A stretch of DNA of 64,000 bases from Phycisphaerales bacterium (lineage in GTDB: Bacteria; Planctomycetota; Phycisphaerae; UBA1845; UTPLA1): NCBI GenBank assembly GCA_020639075.1, contig JACKHI010000001.1:186001-250000 (forward strand). Direction: 5' to 3'. The notes under the pieces were generated by a model that was not told the origin of the DNA, did not search any database, and saw only the letters and a program-made list of their open reading frames with translations. The first letter of the stretch is position 1. Every line of letters starts with the position of its first letter. A program made the translations under genes and the position numbers. Of this stretch, positions 25,655 through 36,216 are shown in pieces.

Positions 25655-27997
25655 ATGATAACTTCCGCTCGCCTCGCCAGTTTGTTGATGGCCTGCGCAG
25701 CGCTGTGCATCGGCACGGCCCACGCTCAGGACCCGCACTCAGCGGATTCCGCCGGGAAAGAGAAAATGCAGAATGCCAAGTGCCCTGTGACAGGCGCGAC
25801 TGCCGGCATGATGCCCACGACGACCGGCGGCATGTCGTCTGCAGACTGGTGGCCGAATCAGCTGAACCTGCTGATTCTCCATCAGAATTCCCCCATGAGT
25901 AATCCCATGGGGCCGGACTTCAACTACGCCGAGGAATTCAAGAAGCTCGATCTGGACGCGGTGAAAAAGGACATCAAGGACCTGATGAAGACGTCGCAGG
26001 ACTGGTGGCCGGCGGACTACGGGAACTACGGCCCGCTGTTCATTCGAATGGCCTGGCATAGCGCAGGCACCTATCGCGTTGCTGACGGCCGCGGCGGCGC
26101 ATCCGACGGCACACAAAGATTCGCACCGCTGAACAGCTGGCCCGACAATGCGAACCTCGACAAGGCCCGTCGTTTGCTTTGGCCGATCAAGCAGAAGTAC
26201 GGTCGGAGAATCTCATGGGCAGACTTGATGGTGCTCAGCGGCAACTGCGCCCTCGAGTCTATGGGCTTCAAGACGTTCGGTTTTGCGGGCGGTCGCGAGG
26301 ACGTTTGGGAGCCGCAACTCGATGTTTACTGGGGGCCGGAAACCCAGTGGCTCGGCGACAAGCGGTACTCGGGGGATCGCGAACTTGATAACCCGCTCGC
26401 TGCCGTTCAGATGGGCTTGATTTACGTCAATCCGGAAGGTCCCGAGGGCAAACCGGACCCGGTCGCGGCGGCCAAGGACATTCGCGAGACGTTCGGCCGC
26501 ATGGCGATGAACGACGAAGAAACAGTCGCTCTTATCGCGGGCGGGCACACGCTCGGAAAAGCTCACGGTGCGGCAAGTGCGGACCACGTTGGCCGCGAAC
26601 CGGAAGGCGCACCGATCGAAGAGCAGGGGCTCGGTTGGAAGAACTCTTACGGCACAGGCAATGCGGGCGACACGATCACCAGCGGTCTGGAGGGCGCGTG
26701 GACGAGATTCCCGACGACATGGTCTCATGAGTATTTCGAGAACCTCTTCAAGTATGATTGGGAGCTGACAAAGAGTCCTGCCGGCGCGCAACAGTGGACG
26801 CCGAAGGACAAATCGGCCCAAGGCACGGTGCCGGATGCACACGATCCGCTGAAGACGCACGCCCCGATGATGTTCACGACGGACCTTGCCCTGAAAATGG
26901 ACCCGATCTACGCGAAGATCTCGAAGCGATTCCACGAGCATCCGGATGAATTCGACCAAGCATTCGCCAAGGCGTGGTACAAGCTGACGCATCGCGACAT
27001 GGGACCGCACTCCCGCTGTCTTGGACCCCTGGTACCGGAACCTCAACTGTGGCAGGACCCTGTACCTGCTGTTGATCATGATTTGATTGACGAGAACGAC
27101 ATCGCCGGGCTGAAGGCGAAACTCCTCGAAACGGGATTGTCGGTACCTCAACTTGTCTCCACGGCTTGGGCGTCTGCGGCCTCGTTCCGAGGATCCGACA
27201 TGCGTGGCGGTGCGAACGGCGCCCGCATCCGTCTTGCGCCGCAGAAGGACTGGGAAGTCAATCAGCCCGCCGAGCTTGCGAACATTCTGCACAAACTCGA
27301 GTCTGTGCAAAAGGAATTCAACAGCTCGCAATCCGGCAACAAGCGGGTTTCGCTCGCCGATGTCATTGTTCTCGGTGGTTGTGCCGCGGTTGAAAAGGCG
27401 GCCAAGCAGGCTGGTCATGACATTACGGTTCCGTTCCTACCGGGTCGCACGGATGCAACGCAGGAAATGACCGATGCCGCGTCCTTTGCGCCGCTGGAGC
27501 CTAAGGCGGATGGCTTCCGTAACTACCTCTGCATGGGACTCAATCGCCGCGCCGAGGAAATGCTTGTGGATCGAGCCCAGCTCCTGACGCTCAGCGCGCC
27601 CGAAATGACGGTCATGATCGGCGGCATGCGAGCCATGAATGCAAACTTCGGCAATTCCCAGCACGGTGTATTCACGAAGCGCCCCGGGACGTTGACGAAT
27701 GACTTCTTCGTCAACCTGCTGGACATGGGCACGGAATGGAAGAAATCATCCGACAACGATGACGTGTTTGAAGGTCACGATCGAAAGACTGACGCCGTCA
27801 AATGGACAGGCACGCGCGTCGATCTGATCTTCGGCTCGAATTCGCAGCTTCGCGCAATTGCGGAGGTTTACGCCGCTGATGACGCGCAGGACAAGTTCGT
27901 CAAAGACTTCGTCGCCGCGTGGAACAAAGTGATGAATCTGGATCGTTTTGAAGTTGATCGTCATCAGGCAATGCGTATTGCATCCGCAGGAAAGTAA
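25655..27997 (+). CDS. katG: Exported catalase-peroxidase
   Basis: A 780-residue bifunctional haem catalase-peroxidase with the duplicated KatG architecture. The distal site is 'RMAWHSAGTYR', with Arg131, Trp134 and His135. The Met-Tyr-Trp adduct that gives catalase activity should be Trp134, Tyr257 (in 'GLIYVNPEGP') and Met283 (in 'GRMAMNDEE'). The proximal haem ligand is His298 in 'GGHTLGKAHG'. Residues 1-24 form a signal peptide with an 'AHA' cleavage site, so the enzyme should be periplasmic, like KatP-type enzymes rather than cytoplasmic KatG. AAGGAG lies six bases before the ATG. It removes hydrogen peroxide, plausibly protecting the exported cytochromes encoded nearby; that link is inference. 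Confidence 0.95.
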   Translation: MITSARLASLLMACAALCIGTAHAQDPHSADSAGKEKMQNAKCPVTGATAGMMPTTTGGMSSADWWPNQLNLLILHQNSPMSNPMGPDFNYAEEFKKLDLDAVKKDIKDLMKTSQDWWPADYGNYGPLFIRMAWHSAGTYRVADGRGGASDGTQRFAPLNSWPDNANLDKARRLLWPIKQKYGRRISWADLMVLSGNCALESMGFKTFGFAGGREDVWEPQLDVYWGPETQWLGDKRYSGDRELDNPLAAVQMGLIYVNPEGPEGKPDPVAAAKDIRETFGRMAMNDEETVALIAGGHTLGKAHGAASADHVGREPEGAPIEEQGLGWKNSYGTGNAGDTITSGLEGAWTRFPTTWSHEYFENLFKYDWELTKSPAGAQQWTPKDKSAQGTVPDAHDPLKTHAPMMFTTDLALKMDPIYAKISKRFHEHPDEFDQAFAKAWYKLTHRDMGPHSRCLGPLVPEPQLWQDPVPAVDHDLIDENDIAGLKAKLLETGLSVPQLVSTAWASAASFRGSDMRGGANGARIRLAPQKDWEVNQPAELANILHKLESVQKEFNSSQSGNKRVSLADVIVLGGCAAVEKAAKQAGHDITVPFLPGRTDATQEMTDAASFAPLEPKADGFRNYLCMGLNRRAEEMLVDRAQLLTLSAPEMTVMIGGMRAMNANFGNSQHGVFTKRPGTLTNDFFVNLLDMGTEWKKSSDNDDVFEGHDRKTDAVKWTGTRVDLIFGSNSQLRAIAEVYAADDAQDKFVKDFVAAWNKVMNLDRFEVDRHQAMRIASAGK

Positions 27998-28111
27998 CAT
28001 CCGCGAATCCGCGAAGCCGTTCGACGACCTGTAACGCGCGGCGTTCGTCGGCGGATGCGGTTAATGACGACGTCGTGGATCTTGCGGCGATCGTTTTCGC
28101 GTCGTGAGATG

Positions 28112-28160
28112 CTCCGGGCAGCGGGGCGCACAATACGAATTGTGCGCCCCATACCCGGAG
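28112..28160. terminator. Long two-part hairpin between katG and the convergent sigma gene
   Basis: GGGGCGCACAAT (28123-28134) pairs perfectly with ATTGTGCGCCCC (28139-28150) around an ACGA loop. An outer stem CTCCGGG (28112-28118) pairs with CCCGGAG (28154-28160). It stands alone in the 324-base gap 27998-28321, which otherwise shows no gene. There is no T-run on either side, so it may be a bidirectional terminator, an mRNA-stabilising structure or a protein-binding palindrome. Confidence 0.55.
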
Positions 28161-28321
28161 TGTGCATTTGTGCGAACTTATCGAGCTGCACTTTGTCTTG
28201 TTAGTGAGGGCTGCACGGCTCGATGGTCGATGCAACGGCCGTGTTTCTCAATCCACCAACAGGAATCTAAATTGGGTCGACAATGCGGCCGGATTTGAGC
28301 GGCGTGTTGTTCGCCGCGCCA

Positions 28322-28870
28322 TCATGCGGAGCCGGCGTCGTCCGGCTTTTCCTGCAAGCGAGACACGAGCCAGGCGCGGGCATAGGTCCAGTCGTTCTTC
28401 ACAGTACCGGGCGAGACGCCCAGGGCTTCGGCGGTGTCTTCGATACTGAGGCCGGCGTAAAAGCGAAAGCGCACGACCTTCGCGACGCGCGGGTCCTCAA
28501 CTTCCAGGCGTGAAATCAGATCGTCGAGCACGATGGCCTCGGAGATCTTCTCGTCGCTGGCGAGATCCAACACGTCATGAATACTGAGGACGCGACCGCC
28601 GCCGCCTCGTTTGGTGGCGCCGCGCATACGGGCGTGGTCGATGAGGATGCGGCGCATGGCTTCGGCCGCCGCGGCGAAGAACTGGGCGCGCCCGTAGATC
28701 GGCGTCGGGTTCTTTCCGTTGAGCCGCATCCAGACTTCGTTGACCAGGGCAGTGGCCTGAAGCGTGTGATCCTTGCGTTCCGTCGCGAGGCGCTTTTGCG
28801 CGATACGGCGCAGCTGATCGTAGACCTGTTCGAACAATCCCTCCGGCCCGGTCGGTGGCGGCGTTTGCAC
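28322..28870 (-). CDS. ECF sigma factor (planctomycete type)
   Basis: A 182-residue RNA polymerase sigma factor of the ECF group that is expanded in planctomycetes. Region 2 reads 'FEQVYDQLRRIAQKRLA' and 'HTLQATALVNEVWMRLNG', followed by 'FFAAAAEAMRRILIDHARMR'. Region 4 reads 'VVRFRFYAGLSIEDTAEALG' then 'VSPGTVKNDWTYARAWL' (helix-turn-helix). No anti-sigma factor is adjacent. The neighbouring kinase, 98 bases upstream on the same strand, is the likely signalling partner. The GTG start is well supported by AAGGAG seven bases upstream. Unlike the other two pairs in this window, the sigma gene lies downstream of its kinase. Confidence 0.93.
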   Translation of the reverse strand: MQTPPPTGPEGLFEQVYDQLRRIAQKRLATERKDHTLQATALVNEVWMRLNGKNPTPIYGRAQFFAAAAEAMRRILIDHARMRGATKRGGGGRVLSIHDVLDLASDEKISEAIVLDDLISRLEVEDPRVAKVVRFRFYAGLSIEDTAEALGVSPGTVKNDWTYARAWLVSRLQEKPDDAGSA

Positions 28871-28968
28871 GATGGCGCTCCTTTGATTGCGGCGATTGAC
28901 CCGTTAGGCGGTGATTGTAATCGAAGAATTTGCGTGGGGGACAGCGGGATGCTGCCTGGGGGCTGTCG

Positions 28969-31782
<2,814 letters not shown>

Positions 31783-31809
31783 TTAAGTCTCCTCGGATAT
31801 CGCCGCCCG

Positions 31810-31826
31810 GCGCTGAGAATCAGCGC
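31810..31826. terminator. Hairpin after the VCBS-repeat gene
   Basis: GCGCTGA (31810-31816) pairs with TCAGCGC (31820-31826) around GAA. It lies about 80 bases past the stop of the minus-strand VCBS-repeat gene and just upstream of the kinase start. No T-run follows, so terminator function is uncertain. Confidence 0.35.
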
Positions 31827-31904
31827 AGGGAGACGGGGCGGGTCGTTCGTATGGATGGTTGCGGTCATTGTGCCGCCGCTGAGATCAGAACGCTCGCAAC
31901 GCAC

Positions 31905-33845
31905 TTACGGGCACAAACCTCCCACGAGCAAGCGCGCGACGAATGTCGCGATATCCGCACTTGTGAGATTGTCATCGCCATTCATCTCTGCACAGGCGCA
32001 GCTGCCTGAGATGGACCCGTTCAGCAGACAATCGACGAATCTCTGTATGTCCTGCGCGTCGAGCACCGCGTCGCCCGAAACGTCGGCAGGGCAGGTCGCG
32101 CAGTCATTGACCATCTCACATTCGTCGGGCACGCCGTTCGAATTCTCGTCCGGACTGAATCCGCTCGCGACGTCGCACTCGTCAGGAACACGATTGAGAT
32201 TGCAGTCAGGGCTGGGAGAGATCGACTCATTGAAAAGTACGCGCGCCGAGTTGTCCGAGCGATTTGCTACCGCGGCATCGGGTCGGCCGTCGGCATCGAA
32301 ATCGCCAATGGCGAGGCCATGGCAACCGGAGTTCGCGGGCAGCAGTAGCGTTGTGCGAGCCGCGAACCCGCCCGTGCCGTTGTTTTGGTACAGGGAGATC
32401 GTGCCCGACGCGTAGTTGGCGACCATGATGTCCGGCGCGTCATCGCCGTTGAAGTCGATCGGCGCGACCGCACGAGGGGCCTGATCCAGGGGCAACGGCA
32501 GTCCCATCGGGCTGAAGTCACCGGTGCCGTCGTTGTGCAGCAACGTCATCGTGCCGGCGACTGAATTCAACACGGCGAGATCCGGCGCGCCGTCATTATC
32601 CCAGTCGGCGGCCGTCATGGCGAAGGGGAATCTGCCTACGCTTTCGACGTCGAACTGCACGAAGCCCTCGACAGTGTTGCGGAGAATCGTGACGTTGTCG
32701 TGATTCGAATTCGCGGCAGCGATGTCGAGCCGACCGTCGTTGTCGATGTCAAGCAGCGTGACGGCGCGCGGCATGCTGCCGACCGTCTGGAAGTCGGGCA
32801 CCGAGAATCCGCCCATTCCCAGATTCCACAATACGGCCACGGTGTTTGAATTCGTGTCCGCCACGACGAGGTCGAGCCGACCGTTGAGGTTCAGATCCCC
32901 CGCGACGACGCACTGCGCGCCGTCGCCCGCCGCGTGGAACGAGGGCTCCGAGAACGTACCGCCGCCGGTATTGTAGAGAATCGCGACATTGTCCGTGTTG
33001 TAGCATGCCACGGCGATGTCATTGAGACCATCGTTGTCGAAGTCGCCGATGCTGACGGAGCGCGGGCTTTGGGCGACGGCGAAGGTGTTGATCGTGGAGA
33101 ACACGCCGGCGCCGTTGTTCAGGAAAACGGAGCAGGAATTACCAGAGACGTTGGCAACGGCGAAATCCGGATCACCGTCGCCGTCGAGATCGCCCGACGC
33201 AATCCCGTAGGGTTGCGGACCGGCGGGGAGGGAATCGGACAGCGTGAACTGAACGTCGACGATGAGTTCGAGGAAGTCAGCGACGCCGTTGTTGTTGCAG
33301 TCGACATTTGCGCAAATAACGTCGAACCCTGTCTCGCGTTCGCACTCATCGGGGATGCCGTTGAAGTTACAGTCGTACTCCAGCCCGCAGCCTTCGATGT
33401 TGCATAGGCCGCCAGCGTGGGCGCAATCAGTCTCGCAGAGGTCGAAGATGCCGTTGTTGTTGCAGTCGGCGCAGTTGAGTTCTCCGAAGGGGCAGTTGTT
33501 AGGGGAGACGGCGCGGGAGGTTATTGTGTTCGATGTGTTGGCAACGGCGGTGAGTCGAGACGTGAGAGTGTTTGGTGTATTTGCGACGGCTAGGGGGCGT
33601 GCAACAATGTCGTCATTCGAATTCGCGACAGACACGGGCCGTGAGACCGTGAACAAATAGTCGTTTCCGACGGCGATTGTGCGTGACGGCAGGCGTTGAG
33701 CGCTGTTCAGAACGCCGTATGGGCGAGAGACGATTTCGTCCTCCGCGGATACGATCTGGGTTGCGCAGAGCGACGCAAGCGTGATCGCAATAACTCGCAT
33801 GAGATTGTATTGGACTGCGAATTGTCGAGGGATACTGATCCGCAT
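31905..33845 (-). CDS. Secreted VCBS/FG-GAP seven-repeat protein with 14-residue N-terminal repeats and dockerin-like end
   Basis: The 646-residue product has an export signal ('MRVIAITLASLCATQIVSA'). The mature N-terminus holds five tandem 14-residue units: SRPYGVLNSAQRLP, SRTIAVGNDYLFTV, SRPVSVANSNDDIV, ARPLAVANTPNTLT and SRLTAVANTSNTIT. Three 'DCNxNGxxDxCE' type calcium loops follow. Then come seven FG-GAP/VCBS repeats ('GDLDGDGDPDFAVANVSG', 'GDFDNDGLNDIAVACYN' and so on), as in an integrin-like seven-bladed propeller. Another 'DCNLNRVPDECD' loop and a dockerin-like tail ('DVSGDAVLDAQDIQRF') complete it. ATG 33845 is used; ATG 33800, directly at the signal peptide core, is equally possible since neither has a clear ribosome-binding site. 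It is probably a surface or matrix protein. Confidence 0.8.
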   Translation of the reverse strand: MRISIPRQFAVQYNLMRVIAITLASLCATQIVSAEDEIVSRPYGVLNSAQRLPSRTIAVGNDYLFTVSRPVSVANSNDDIVARPLAVANTPNTLTSRLTAVANTSNTITSRAVSPNNCPFGELNCADCNNNGIFDLCETDCAHAGGLCNIEGCGLEYDCNFNGIPDECERETGFDVICANVDCNNNGVADFLELIVDVQFTLSDSLPAGPQPYGIASGDLDGDGDPDFAVANVSGNSCSVFLNNGAGVFSTINTFAVAQSPRSVSIGDFDNDGLNDIAVACYNTDNVAILYNTGGGTFSEPSFHAAGDGAQCVVAGDLNLNGRLDLVVADTNSNTVAVLWNLGMGGFSVPDFQTVGSMPRAVTLLDIDNDGRLDIAAANSNHDNVTILRNTVEGFVQFDVESVGRFPFAMTAADWDNDGAPDLAVLNSVAGTMTLLHNDGTGDFSPMGLPLPLDQAPRAVAPIDFNGDDAPDIMVANYASGTISLYQNNGTGGFAARTTLLLPANSGCHGLAIGDFDADGRPDAAVANRSDNSARVLFNESISPSPDCNLNRVPDECDVASGFSPDENSNGVPDECEMVNDCATCPADVSGDAVLDAQDIQRFVDCLLNGSISGSCACAEMNGDDNLTSADIATFVARLLVGGLCP

Positions 33846-33922
33846 TTCCTGCACCGCCAACGTAATTGGCCATTGTCATTCAATCAGGTCTTTACCGTCA
33901 TGTGGCATCACTAGCGCCACGC

Positions 33923-33986
33923 GCCTGTGTTGCACGCCCGTCTCGTCGGCTCGCCTGTGATGGCGGGTCTGCCGCACAACATAGGC
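33923..33986. terminator. Long imperfect hairpin after the glycine-rich protein gene
   Basis: Bases 33923-33936 pair with 33973-33986 at 12 of 14 positions (one G-T wobble included), with a smaller stem CGCC/GGCG inside the loop. It begins directly after the stop codon of the minus-strand gene ending at 33990, as expected for a terminator, though no T-run follows. Confidence 0.4.
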
Positions 33987-33989
33987 GTG

Positions 33990-35321
33990 TCAGGGCATCT
34001 CCATTGACAACTTCGCAACGAGGACTGATCGACCTTCCGGGATCATGACCATCGGAACCGTCGCGGTGCGGATGTTGGGATTCATGACGGGGTCAGGAAT
34101 CGTCCACGCCGACGATGTGGCCTTCATAGGCGTGCCGAAGGCGGGCACAATTATTAGGGTCGCAGGCACACTGAGCGGTGAATCCACGTTTTCTGCCTCA
34201 AGCTCGACTATGGCGGCCGACGTGACGCTTGCAATCAACGCGTCTTCCGACCGGACGAAGCTACCGAAGGGATCCAGTGGCGGAAATACACTCTGAATAC
34301 GCTTAATCCGGATCTTCGGTGGCGCCTCAAGAAACACAGGGCCAGGGGTGCCAGGACTAGGGGGCGGATTGCTTGCGAGTAGCGTTGGTGGCGATCCGCT
34401 AAGTGTCTCAACGCGAATTCGACCGTCCCCCGCATTGAAGGCCGCGTTGCCGCAGATTGCACTGAGGGCCCCGTTTCCATCGACGACGTCTGCAACCAAG
34501 CGAATTCCGCCGCCAGAGCCGACGCCAGTATCCCAGCCATCCCCGCCATTAGCAGTAATGAGCCCGGTTGCAGCAATCGTGATTGTGTCGTTGGCCGCGA
34601 TTAGGATTGCACCGCCGCCTCCACCGCCACCGACTCCTCCACTGCATGTAAGTCCACCACCGCCCGATCCCCCAATAAGGGGAAGTAGCCTTGGTGAGCC
34701 ATAGGGCTTGCCGAAGTCAGTCCCATTATCGAACCCGGCGGTTCCGAAGCCTCCTCCACCGGGATCACATCCGGGCTGCCCACCGCCAGGGCCCTCCCCT
34801 GCGGATGCCGCTGGCGAGCTGCTTCGTCGGACTCCTCCCGAAAAGCCCCCCGGGCCACCAGGAGCACGATTCGTATCTGCCGTTCCATCCATCCCATCGA
34901 CACTCACAGTACCGGCTATGATCGCGTCGGTTTGCGAGAGCCAAACAACCGGCGCTCCCTTCGGGTGGTTGATGAAGGTCACCGTCGCGCCGGCTTGAAT
35001 CTCAATCGACGTGTATTGGAAGACGACGGCCCACTCGGTCGCGTCGTAGATGCCGTCCTTTCTCCCGTCATTGTCGGTATCGACGCTATCGTGTTGAAAC
35101 CAGGGCGAGTTTGTCGCCTTTCCAAGGTCGATGATGAGTGACTCGTTTTCGAGGACTAGCAACATTCCATCGCTTCCATTCGAACCTGTTTGGTATGCCA
35201 TGATTTTCGGCGTGACGCCGAGGAGAGTCGTGGTCGCGCTGGCGACTACCATGGCGATTCGCAGCCACGGGCGATTTGCGGAAATTCGCGTTGAAGAATC
35301 TCTGGTATGACTGATTGTCAT
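33990..35321 (-). CDS. Secreted glycine-rich protein of unknown function
   Basis: A 443-residue protein with an N-terminal hydrophobic segment around residues 21-40 ('WLRIAMVVASATTTLLGV') that may act as a signal peptide. The mature part starts with a beta-rich segment containing 'DTDNDGRKDGIYD', a calcium-loop-like sequence. A central glycine-rich stretch (residues ~155-240) follows, with 'GPGGFSGG', 'GGSGGGGL' and 'GGGGGGGAILIAANDTI'. The C-terminal ~120 residues are an ordinary beta-type domain. The combination of 'GGGGGGAI(L/V)I' with short beta strands resembles exported proteins of myxobacteria and planctomycetes whose role is unknown. AAGGAG seven bases before the ATG fixes the start. 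No enzymatic motif is visible. Confidence 0.8.
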   Translation of the reverse strand: MTISHTRDSSTRISANRPWLRIAMVVASATTTLLGVTPKIMAYQTGSNGSDGMLLVLENESLIIDLGKATNSPWFQHDSVDTDNDGRKDGIYDATEWAVVFQYTSIEIQAGATVTFINHPKGAPVVWLSQTDAIIAGTVSVDGMDGTADTNRAPGGPGGFSGGVRRSSSPAASAGEGPGGGQPGCDPGGGGFGTAGFDNGTDFGKPYGSPRLLPLIGGSGGGGLTCSGGVGGGGGGGAILIAANDTITIAATGLITANGGDGWDTGVGSGGGIRLVADVVDGNGALSAICGNAAFNAGDGRIRVETLSGSPPTLLASNPPPSPGTPGPVFLEAPPKIRIKRIQSVFPPLDPFGSFVRSEDALIASVTSAAIVELEAENVDSPLSVPATLIIVPAFGTPMKATSSAWTIPDPVMNPNIRTATVPMVMIPEGRSVLVAKLSMEMP

Positions 35322-35375
35322 GATCTGGCTCCTTCTGAAACTTGCGATACATCTTTGTTCGTTGTCATACGGACA

Positions 35376-35426
35376 GTGTCGACCAATCGTAGGTGGATCG
35401 ACACGACTGCCCTGGTCTCGGGCAGT
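35376..35426. terminator. Two tandem hairpins between the PEP-CTERM and glycine-rich genes
   Basis: Hairpin one is GTGTCGACC (35376-35384) with GGT...TCGACAC (35392-35404). Hairpin two is ACTGCCC (35406-35412) with GGGCAGT (35420-35426). They lie just past the stop (35440) of the minus-strand PEP-CTERM gene and before the next start, a reasonable place for termination or processing. Confidence 0.45.
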
Positions 35427-35439
35427 ATCGGAAGAGTTG

Positions 35440-36081
35440 TTAAATACCCGGGATACGCCGCCGACGGATCATCGCGATGAACGGTAACAATAGAAGTGCG
35501 AGCCCTCCCGGCTCCGGCACCACCGTGATCGTCGCGGACGCAAACTGTTGCGGCATTACGCGGATCGGCATGTTGTTCTGATTAACGGTAAAGATGTCGT
35601 CGACGCCCTCCATTGGCTCGATCGTGAGCATCGTGCCCGTCGTCGCCGAAAGTGGTATCTGCACGTCGAACTCGAAGAATGTCACGCGAGTTCCGACGCT
35701 TGCGCCGGGGTAGGGGGGCGTGATATTCGACGAAAGGCCTCGAACGCGTTCGTAGAGCGCGCCGTTCGGGCTTCCCGTGCTCAGGGCGCTCATGTTGCCG
35801 TATTGGGCCTCGTTGATTCGAACTTCTGTGACGTTCGCCGCTGAGAAGCCGGGCGGACCGGAGAGCATCATGTCGATGCCGAATGAGATAATGCCGACGC
35901 CGATGAGATTGTCGCTTGCCTGCGTGAGGGCAGACATGCGCAGCGTGACTTCCTCGCCGGGCATCGCCTGGATCGACGGATTGTCGAACAGATCCGTCAC
36001 GCTGAACGCGGCCGCACGTGCGGGGGACGCGGTAATGAACACCCCCAGGACTCCGCCGATTGCCATCTGTAAGAACTTCAT
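35440..36081 (-). CDS. PEP-CTERM sorting-domain protein
   Basis: The 213-residue product starts with a signal peptide ('MKFLQMAIGGVLGVF' through 'ASPARA') and ends with the exosortase sorting tail: 'VVPEPGG', a hydrophobic stretch 'LALLLLPFIAMI' and the basic end 'RRRRIPGI'. The middle is a beta-rich domain without a known motif. Family knowledge: an EpsH-type exosortase cleaves after the PEP motif and the protein is released or linked to the envelope together with exopolysaccharide. The internal ATG at 36081 is used rather than an upstream in-frame start because the signal peptide begins there and GGAGG lies about 14 bases before it. No exosortase gene is in this window. Confidence 0.85.
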   Translation of the reverse strand: MKFLQMAIGGVLGVFITASPARAAAFSVTDLFDNPSIQAMPGEEVTLRMSALTQASDNLIGVGIISFGIDMMLSGPPGFSAANVTEVRINEAQYGNMSALSTGSPNGALYERVRGLSSNITPPYPGASVGTRVTFFEFDVQIPLSATTGTMLTIEPMEGVDDIFTVNQNNMPIRVMPQQFASATITVVPEPGGLALLLLPFIAMIRRRRIPGI

Positions 36082-36216
36082 GTCCAATCTACCAACCTCC
36101 GAATTCGCTTCTTTCCGTCCTGTCGCGCGCTCGTTGACGCGTTGTCGCGTCTTGGTTACGCATCTCCAGGTGCGCGAGCGTACCAATCCATCAAGCGGCA
36201 GATTGCCGCGGTCTGG

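Noticed and set aside
26213..27418. Long open frame antisense to katG
   Set aside because: It lies wholly opposite a clear katG reading frame, has an arginine-rich, family-free translation and no ribosome-binding site.
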